Shown one piece after another: positions 5,058 through 9,236 of a stretch of 9,236 nucleotides of DNA. The DNA is from Methanosarcinales archaeon (lineage in GTDB: Archaea > Halobacteriota > Methanosarcinia > Methanosarcinales > Methanogasteraceae). The notes under the pieces were generated by a model, which saw nothing but the letters and a program-made list of their open reading frames with translations, was not told the origin of the DNA and searched no databases. The DNA is taken from the NCBI GenBank assembly GCA_030640725.1, contig DAOWIV010000144.1:1-9236 (forward strand), in the 5' to 3' direction. Numbering within the stretch: the stretch's first letter is position 1; each line of letters starts with the position of its first letter. Made by a program: the position numbers and the translations under genes.

Positions 5058-6218
5058 ATGCCCTGTGATGTGATCATTGTCCGTTACGACGAGATTGCCC
5101 TGAAAAGCCCACCTGTGCGGGGGCGGTTTGAGAAGATACTTGTTAACCGCATCAAAACCGCACTCTCGTGGCATGACGTGCCGTATTCAGGGATTACGCG
5201 GGAATGGGGCAGGATCTTTGTGCATACCGACAATACGCGCGGTGCGGACGTGATTGCACGTGTCTTTGGCACGGCATCGACGAGTCCCGCGGTTACAACC
5301 AGCGCAACGATCGATGCGGTGGCAGAGACCGCCGCGCAGATTGGCAGGGATCTGGTCAGGGATGGCGAATCCTTCGCGATCCGTGCATCGCGGTCAGGCG
5401 TTCATGATTTCACATCGATCGATCTTGGAAGGGTCTGTGGAGATGCAGTCTCAGGATGTGCCCCGGGTTCAAGAGTTGATCTTACGAACCCTGACCGGGA
5501 AATATTCATTGATATGCGGCAGAACCGTGCGTACGTCTATACGAAGCGTGTTGCCGGTGTTGGTGGGCTTCCTTATGGCAGCCAGGGGAAGATGATTGCG
5601 TTACTGTCAGGCGGGATCGATTCGCCGGTTGCTGCATGGATGATGATGAAACGCGGGGCTGAGATTGTGCCGCTGTACTGCGATCTTGAGGAGTTCGGAG
5701 ACCCTGCATCGGTAAAACTTGCCAGAGAGAACGTAAACCGGCTGAAAAGCTGGTCTTATGCAGATATGAAAGCATACATGGTTCCTTATGGCTCGTGTCT
5801 GCGCGCGATTCGGGAACACTGCAACCCGCGCACGACCTGCGTGGTCTGCAGGCGGATGATGTACCGGATCGGGACGGCGGTCGCAGAGCGGGAAAACGCG
5901 TGCGGGATCATTACCGGATCGTCGCTCGGGCAGGTCGCCTCCCAGACTGCAAGGAACATGTTTGCAGAGATGCACGGGTTTGATGTGCCGATCTATCATC
6001 CGCTGATTGGGTTTGATAAGCGAGAAATCACTGAGCGCGCGATCAAGATCGGCACATTTCCACAGGCGAGTCCGGCGGTCGAGTGTATGGCTGTTCCGGA
6101 TCGTCCCGGAACTGCTGTGTCGCGTTCTTTGGTGGAAGCGAGCGAAAAAAGGCTCGATGTTGCAGGCATCGTGGCTGATGCGGTAGCGGGTCTGCGTGCT
6201 CTGGCGCCGACCGGTTGA
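5058..6218 (+). CDS. thiI: tRNA 4-thiouridine synthase ThiI, archaeal type
   Basis: Sulfurtransferase that adenylates U8 of tRNA and replaces its oxygen with sulfur. The 386-residue protein (numbering from 5058) has the N-terminal ferredoxin-like domain (VIIVRYDEIALKSPPVRGRF), a THUMP RNA-binding domain (~60-165), and a PP-loop ATPase (ALLSGGIDSPVAAW, SGGIDS at 184-189). There is no C-terminal rhodanese domain. The pair C261-V-V-C264 corresponds to the CxxC that methanogen ThiI uses for persulfide or Fe-S chemistry, so sulfur probably does not come by the bacterial IscS-rhodanese route. A further Cys343 lies in VECMAVP. The frame opens as early as 4947 (TTG), overlapping the protease gene, but GGAGGT at 5042-5047 and the start of homology at DVIIVRYDEIALK favour 5058. 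It lies 82 nt after the protease gene and is probably cotranscribed. A thiazole role is not implied. Confidence 0.93.
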   Translation: MPCDVIIVRYDEIALKSPPVRGRFEKILVNRIKTALSWHDVPYSGITREWGRIFVHTDNTRGADVIARVFGTASTSPAVTTSATIDAVAETAAQIGRDLVRDGESFAIRASRSGVHDFTSIDLGRVCGDAVSGCAPGSRVDLTNPDREIFIDMRQNRAYVYTKRVAGVGGLPYGSQGKMIALLSGGIDSPVAAWMMMKRGAEIVPLYCDLEEFGDPASVKLARENVNRLKSWSYADMKAYMVPYGSCLRAIREHCNPRTTCVVCRRMMYRIGTAVAERENACGIITGSSLGQVASQTARNMFAEMHGFDVPIYHPLIGFDKREITERAIKIGTFPQASPAVECMAVPDRPGTAVSRSLVEASEKRLDVAGIVADAVAGLRALAPTG

Positions 6219-6323
6219 CCGAGTTGTGCGGGCATGGGCATGGGCAGAATCCGGGGGACGCTTCCTGCGATCAACAATGTTTAATACAGGTGGCATCAAT
6301 AACGTAGTATAATGGGGCTAACA

Positions 6324-6331
6324 GGGAGGAG
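6324..6331 (+). promoter_or_regulatory. Strong Shine-Dalgarno site upstream of the response regulator
   Basis: GGGAGGAG is a strong SD match. It lies 14 nt from the first ATG (6346) but only 5 nt from an in-frame ATA at 6337, an unusual spacing that raises the possibility of a non-ATG start. Confidence 0.6.
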
Positions 6332-6345
6332 TTCATATAAAAATA

Positions 6346-6966
6346 ATGGTAGTGGATGACGAGCCTGATGTCGCGGACCTGCTCTCGCTGATGCTTGAGT
6401 CGCAGGGGTACGAGGTTATATCCGCGTACGGTGGCAACGAATGTCTCGAAAAGCTGGAGCACGAGATACCGGACCTGATTCTACTGGATCTTATTATGCC
6501 TGATATCGATGGCTGGGAGGTGCTGGAACGGATACGTCAGGACGAGCGGTTAAAGTCGGTTTTTGTCATCATTCTTACTGCTAAACAACTGACTGCTGAG
6601 GTTGTGCAGAAAAAAGCACAATACATAACCGAGTATCTTGTTAAACCGGTCACGAAAGGAGGATTAATCTCGGCGATAGAGACTATCGTGTCCTATTCAA
6701 GGAAACTTAATGAGTTTACCGACGCTGCAGAGAGATCTGGCATCGATCAGGCGACGATCGACAGATATATCGAACTTGATCATCAGGTAGGTACATACAA
6801 GAGATTGTACACCTCACTGATCCAGACACTCACAAGGAAAAGGCTTGAAGCGGACGGATCTGCGAAAAATACGATGGACAGCATCAACCAGTTGATCAGC
6901 CTGCGAGAGCGGGACCTTACGAAACTCCATGCAGAGATCGAGGAGCAGATCAAGGCGGACGAGTAG
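6346..6966 (+). CDS. Response regulator: receiver domain with helical tail
   Basis: A 206-residue CheY-like receiver with no recognised output domain. The acidic pair is D4-D5 (MVVDDEPDV), the phospho-acceptor is D48 (LILLDLIMPDIDGWEVL), the conserved Thr is T78 (IILTAK), and the Lys is K100 (YLVKPV). Residues ~120-206 are strongly helical and charged, probably a coiled coil for dimerisation or partner binding (SLRERDLTKLHAEIEEQIKADE end). It should accept phosphate from a histidine kinase not present in this window and act by protein-protein contact. The receiver's first strand is short: homologues usually read MKxIMVVDDE, and here the codons for I-K-I lie upstream of the ATG, beginning with ATA at 6337, close to the strong SD. 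The stop is TAG, the only one among the complete genes here. It is followed 42 nt later by thioredoxin. Confidence 0.88.
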   Translation: MVVDDEPDVADLLSLMLESQGYEVISAYGGNECLEKLEHEIPDLILLDLIMPDIDGWEVLERIRQDERLKSVFVIILTAKQLTAEVVQKKAQYITEYLVKPVTKGGLISAIETIVSYSRKLNEFTDAAERSGIDQATIDRYIELDHQVGTYKRLYTSLIQTLTRKRLEADGSAKNTMDSINQLISLRERDLTKLHAEIEEQIKADE

Positions 6967-6971
6967 CTATG

Positions 6972-6986
6972 CAAGGATTTATATGA
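6972..6986 (+). promoter_or_regulatory. BRE/TATA promoter of thioredoxin
   Basis: CAAGGA followed by TTTATATGA is a strong archaeal BRE/TATA signal starting only 6 nt after the response regulator stop. The predicted transcript start, about 26 nt downstream, is near 7007, essentially at the thioredoxin ATG (7009). A leaderless or nearly leaderless mRNA is expected. No SD is present upstream of the ATG, which agrees with this. Confidence 0.65.
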
Positions 6987-7008
6987 TGCCGTGCTTGAAT
7001 GTTAAATT

Positions 7009-7386
7009 ATGGACGAATTGGAAGGAATTCGAATGAGAAAGATGGAGCGATTACAAAAAATGACATCAGGCGAAGTATTGACACTGAACGATGGAAATCT
7101 TAACGGGACTGTGCACGAGTACCCGCTCGTTGTGGTCGATTGCTGGGCTGAGTGGTGCGGACCCTGCAAGATGATTGCGCCGATCATCGAGGAGCTTGCA
7201 AAGGAGTATGCAGGCAAGGTGACATTCGGCAAACTGAATATCGATGAGAATATGGGCGTTGCCACGGAGTATCAGATCAGCGCGATACCAACGATGCTGG
7301 TATTCAAGAATAGTGTCCTATCCGGACAGATCGTCGGCGCTCTTCCAAAGGCGCATATCAAACAACAGCTGGAAGCGTATATGTGA
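7009..7386 (+). CDS. trxA: Thioredoxin
   Basis: Cytoplasmic dithiol/disulfide oxidoreductase of 125 residues, slightly longer than a minimal thioredoxin (~105-110) because of a charged helical N-terminal extension (MDELEGIRMRKMERLQKM) seen in methanogen thioredoxins. The active site is W49-C50-G51-P52-C53 (AEWCGPCKM), with cis-proline P94 (SAIPTMLVF). The usual Phe before the active-site Trp is Cys45 (VVVDCWAEWCGPC), so an extra thiol sits next to the redox centre. The substrate and reductase are unknown; no thioredoxin reductase is in the window. It has its own promoter with a near-leaderless start. It is not clearly in an operon with the response regulator, and it ends back-to-back with the convergent TPR gene. 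Confidence 0.95.
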   Translation: MDELEGIRMRKMERLQKMTSGEVLTLNDGNLNGTVHEYPLVVVDCWAEWCGPCKMIAPIIEELAKEYAGKVTFGKLNIDENMGVATEYQISAIPTMLVFKNSVLSGQIVGALPKAHIKQQLEAYM

Positions 7387-8136
7387 TCAGTTTCCTTCTG
7401 ATAGGTCCTCTACGATCTGTGCGATTCGTTTGCCCCCGTCGGGAAGTTGATCTTTTAATTCTAGGGCTGCTTTGAACTCCTGCAAGGACTCTTCCTGGCG
7501 CCCGAGCCGTTGATACAAAAAACCGAGATTGGCGTGTGCCCTGGCAAGATCGGGTTTGCATTTTATCGCTTCACAGTACTCTTTTTCAGCTTTATCGAAC
7601 TGTTTTGAGCGATACAGTAGATTTCCAAGATTGTGGTGCGCCATCGCCATATCCTCTGGAGTATGGATCCCGATCTCCCTGCCTGCCGCCTTCAACTGCT
7701 CGATTGCTTCATCTGTTCTTCCTGAGAGCGCATCCAGCAGCGCAGATTCCATCTGCATGACGGTCTTTGCATCGACATCTTCGAGCAAGGGTCCTGACTC
7801 CTGCGGTCCGGAGATCGAACGATCCTGTGAACCCTGTGCTGGCATTGACACTGGTGTCGTAACCGGATCCGGAGCTGGCGCCAGCGCGGGAGTTGTGGTT
7901 GGTGTTGTGGCTGCTGGAGCTGTGATGGGAGCTGTGGCATTGTATGCCGCGGCATCATAAGCCTCGCCCGGTTCCACTTCGGATGTTGTAATCCCGGCGA
8001 GCCGCTCATCGACCTCCCGCCTCCACTGGGCAAATCTGCCCTTCCACTGGGCGATCTTCCATATAATCAGAAGCGCCATGCCAGACGCAACCACAATTCC
8101 TATCCATATCACCAGATCGATTCCTAAAAACTCCAT
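7387..8136 (-). CDS. Membrane-anchored TPR-repeat protein
   Basis: A 249-residue protein with an N-terminal membrane segment (LVIWIGIVVASGMALLIIW, ~8-26) followed by basic residues, which suggests a cytoplasmic C-terminal body. A low-complexity Ala/Pro/Thr linker spans ~58-110 (for example TTPALAPAPDPVTTP). The TPR region contains clear repeats at ~163-196 (AHHNLGNLLYRSKQFDKAEKEY) and ~197-230 (AHANLGFLYQRLGRQEESLQEF), and a probable degenerate one at ~128-152. TPRs are protein-binding scaffolds, and no specific partner can be named. The ATG shares its A with the TAA stop of the upstream sirC gene (TAATG), so translation is probably coupled. The stop codon directly abuts the thioredoxin stop with no spacer. 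A functional link to tetrapyrrole synthesis is suggested only by the coupling. Confidence 0.88.
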   Translation of the reverse strand: MEFLGIDLVIWIGIVVASGMALLIIWKIAQWKGRFAQWRREVDERLAGITTSEVEPGEAYDAAAYNATAPITAPAATTPTTTPALAPAPDPVTTPVSMPAQGSQDRSISGPQESGPLLEDVDAKTVMQMESALLDALSGRTDEAIEQLKAAGREIGIHTPEDMAMAHHNLGNLLYRSKQFDKAEKEYCEAIKCKPDLARAHANLGFLYQRLGRQEESLQEFKAALELKDQLPDGGKRIAQIVEDLSEGN

Positions 8137-8783
8137 TATAACGCCTCTTTATCACGCAAGTGTCTCAACGCCTCTTCATAAGCCCTGTTATACGACGTTT
8201 TCAGATGTTCCCAGACCTTCTCATCCCCAAGAATCTCCCACAGTACCTGTTGTCGCTCCTTCTGGTCAGGAACCTTCTCTTTCAGAAGTTCACGCACATC
8301 ACTCTGCAATCTTGCCATCCCGCCATATTCGGGCGTGATCACCTCTTCGATCCGCTTTCTGCTGTACCGTGACAGCGCAGGGCTGTTGCCAAGCGTTGAT
8401 ATGCCGATCGTGACATCGCCGCGGGCGATCACTGACGGGATGATCACGTCGCCAAGATCATCATTCACCTGATTGACCAGCACCCCGAGCAAGCCCGCGA
8501 TCTCTGCGAGATGCTCGTTGTAAGCGATGTCGTCTGTCGCCGGTATCACAAGGAAGGCATCCTTTATCAGGTCGGCAAACTCTTCATCATCGAGTTTTCG
8601 GTCAATGGTCATCCGCTCGATCTCACTCGATTTCAGCAGTTTTTCGGTGAACTCAAGGCTTACAACGACTGTTCTGGCATATCTGCCAAAGAGCGTTGCT
8701 TTGCGTTCGCCAACCGACCCGCCGCCGATGATCACCACCTTTCGATCATGGAGGTCGATGAATAGCGGAAGGAATCCTGACAT
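8136..8783 (-). CDS. sirC: Precorrin-2 dehydrogenase (SirC / CysG N-terminal type)
   Basis: NAD-dependent enzyme converting precorrin-2 to sirohydrochlorin, the branch point for cobamide, F430, siroheme and archaeal heme. It has 215 residues from the ATG at 8783, typical for stand-alone SirC/Met8-type proteins. Visible are the leader FLPLFIDLHDRKVVIIGGGSVGERK (NAD-binding GGGSVG at 20-25), VIPATDD (79-85) with the family's conserved acidic region, VNQVNDD, then IPSVIARGDVTIGISTLGNSPALSR (115-139) and a C-terminal helical domain. The methyltransferase half of CysG is absent. The frame extends upstream to GTG at 8849, but the residues there are atypical and the DNA is AT-rich and promoter-like, so the family-consistent start is 8783. 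No SD is seen. The downstream TPR gene overlaps by one base. The usual hemA neighbour is not in this window. Confidence 0.9.
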   Translation of the reverse strand: MSGFLPLFIDLHDRKVVIIGGGSVGERKATLFGRYARTVVVSLEFTEKLLKSSEIERMTIDRKLDDEEFADLIKDAFLVIPATDDIAYNEHLAEIAGLLGVLVNQVNDDLGDVIIPSVIARGDVTIGISTLGNSPALSRYSRKRIEEVITPEYGGMARLQSDVRELLKEKVPDQKERQQVLWEILGDEKVWEHLKTSYNRAYEEALRHLRDKEAL

Positions 8784-8790
8784 GACATAA

Positions 8791-8813
8791 TCATTTATAT
8801 CTTTATCTATTAG
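8791..8813 (-). promoter_or_regulatory. AT-rich promoter-like region of sirC
   Basis: On the minus strand this reads as two overlapping AT-rich cores, TAGATAAAG and ATATAAATGA. The first is placed about 25 nt before the ATG at 8783, which would give a leaderless transcript. The second is too close unless initiation occurs inside the gene. Assignment is tentative. Confidence 0.35.
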
Positions 8814-8887
8814 AGGGTTGCCACCCGGCATGTGGTGTTTCGGAAGCACGGGGGAAGCGGGATCAGTCGGAACGATACGTGCCGCAA

Positions 8888-8899
8888 GCAGCGCGCTGC
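8888..8899. repeat. Perfect 12-nt palindrome
   Basis: GCAGCGCGCTGC is identical to its reverse complement. It lies between the divergent sirC and membrane protein promoters, where an operator might be expected. A chance palindrome in GC-rich DNA is equally possible. Confidence 0.5.
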
Positions 8900-8980
8900 A
8901 AGACGACGGCAGCTACCGGCGGCAACTCTAACATCGCGCATGATCAATGGAACCGGTTTTGCAAGCCCCATGGTATGCGA

Positions 8981-8993
8981 AGGGATTTATAAG
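8981..8993 (+). promoter_or_regulatory. BRE/TATA promoter of the 3'-edge gene
   Basis: AGGG followed by ATTTATAAG resembles the thioredoxin promoter. The predicted transcript start is near 9014, giving a leader of about 17 nt that contains AGGT at 9017-9020, 10 nt before the ATG at 9031. Confidence 0.6.
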
Positions 8994-9030
8994 AGTTTTG
9001 CCAAAGGTTGGAGAGCAGGTAAAAACAGAT

Positions 9031-9236
9031 ATGAACCGGAATGTTAGTTTTTCGCTGCTCGGACTTATCATGCTGCTCTGTATCGGGGTTGCGGCATCCA
9101 GTGTGTATTACCAGTACACATACTCCAGTCTGCACTCCAGGTACATAACCTCCAACGAGTCGCTGCAGAAGACAATGAGCGATTATCAGGAGAAGGAACG
9201 GTTTTTAGACGCCGCTCTTCAGAATCTGAGCATTTC
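9031..9236 (+). CDS. Single-pass membrane protein with coiled coil (partial, 5' end)
   Basis: The first 68 codons of a gene that runs off the window. After MNRNVSFS comes one hydrophobic segment (LLGLIMLLCIGVAASSVYY, ~9-27), which is an uncleaved anchor or signal peptide. It is followed by a polar helical stretch with heptad-like leucines (SLHSRYITSNESLQKT, then ERFLDAALQNLS) that suggests an extracytoplasmic coiled coil. I do not recognise the family. Its promoter (8981-8993) and the AGGT site at 9017-9020 support the ATG at 9031. An in-frame TTG at 8998 lies upstream of the predicted transcript start. Divergent from sirC. Function unknown. Confidence 0.65.
   Translation, partial: MNRNVSFSLLGLIMLLCIGVAASSVYYQYTYSSLHSRYITSNESLQKTMSDYQEKERFLDAALQNLSI

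Larger units (their letters stand above)
8784..9030. other. Divergent intergenic region, sirC and membrane protein gene
   Basis: This 247-bp gap separates two divergently transcribed genes. Its left edge is AT-rich (sirC promoter region), its centre (8850-8940) is GC-rich and contains a perfect 12-nt palindrome at 8888-8899, and its right edge carries a clear BRE/TATA box. No gene was found in it. Confidence 0.6.

Noticed and set aside
5058..6218. A thiamine thiazole role for ThiI
   Set aside because: The rhodanese domain needed for that role in bacteria is absent. Only tRNA thiolation is supported by the domains seen.
6229..6246. GGGCATGGGCATGGGCAG short direct repeats after thiI
   Set aside because: There are only two to three 6-nt copies, with no hairpin or T-run. 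This is consistent with chance in a 127-bp gap.
5607..6299. A 230-codon minus-strand frame across thiI
   Set aside because: It is Arg/His-rich and antisense to the catalytic domain of thiI, which is unmistakable. There is no SD or promoter.
7529..7960. A plus-strand frame with Ala/Gly-rich hydrophobic composition
   Set aside because: It is the complement of the Ala/Pro/Thr linker and TPR region of the minus-strand gene. The apparent hydrophobicity comes from codon bias.

Overview
This window looks archaeal, most likely a methanogen-related euryarchaeon (Methanosarcinales or ANME-like). The evidence is BRE/TATA-type promoters (AAGGATTTATA-like boxes 20-30 nt before starts), a Csa3-type CARF regulator, an archaeal-type Thg1, a stand-alone PRC-barrel protein, a site-2 protease with CBS domains, a rhodanese-free ThiI with a CxxC pair, and a thioredoxin beginning MDELEGIR. 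The lineage is an inference from gene content. No rRNA or tRNA gene, IS element or CRISPR array was seen.

Layout. (1) 1-747: a CARF-HTH (Csa3-like) regulator with an unusual N-terminus; no cas gene is visible next to it. (2) 748-1200: about 450 bp with no convincing gene, holding inverted-repeat remnants, a TATA-like box and a hairpin followed by a T-run. (3) 1201-1737: cbiT, convergent with a leftward group across a hairpin-rich spacer. (4) 1828-3754, minus strand: a probable three-gene unit, PRC-barrel protein, then a Thg1-like enzyme (14-nt overlap), then an AlbA_2/Schlafen-type protein. (5) 3755-3847: a divergent promoter region. (6) 3848-6218, plus strand: a site-2 protease with two CBS domains, then thiI, separated by a compound tandem repeat that stays open in the thiI frame. 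(7) 6346-6966: a receiver-domain response regulator with a helical tail, then thioredoxin (7009-7386) with its own near-leaderless promoter. (8) 7387-8783, minus strand: a precorrin-2 dehydrogenase (SirC/CysG-N type) translationally coupled to a membrane-anchored TPR protein, which ends back-to-back with thioredoxin with no spacer. (9) 9031 to the edge: the beginning of a single-pass membrane protein with a probable coiled coil.

Functional themes. Tetrapyrrole synthesis is represented twice: SirC makes sirohydrochlorin for cobamide, F430, siroheme or heme, and CbiT acts later in the corrin branch. The two genes are about 6.4 kb apart in different units. RNA biology is represented by Thg1 (tRNA 5'-end addition or repair), ThiI (4-thiouridine in tRNA) and possibly the AlbA_2 protein. 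The rest is regulation, membrane proteolysis and redox. Most of the window is ordinary archaeal housekeeping. The parts that deserve attention are the AlbA_2-Thg1-PRC unit, the orphan CARF regulator, the repeat-built leader of thiI, the odd start of the response regulator, and several promoter and palindrome signals.
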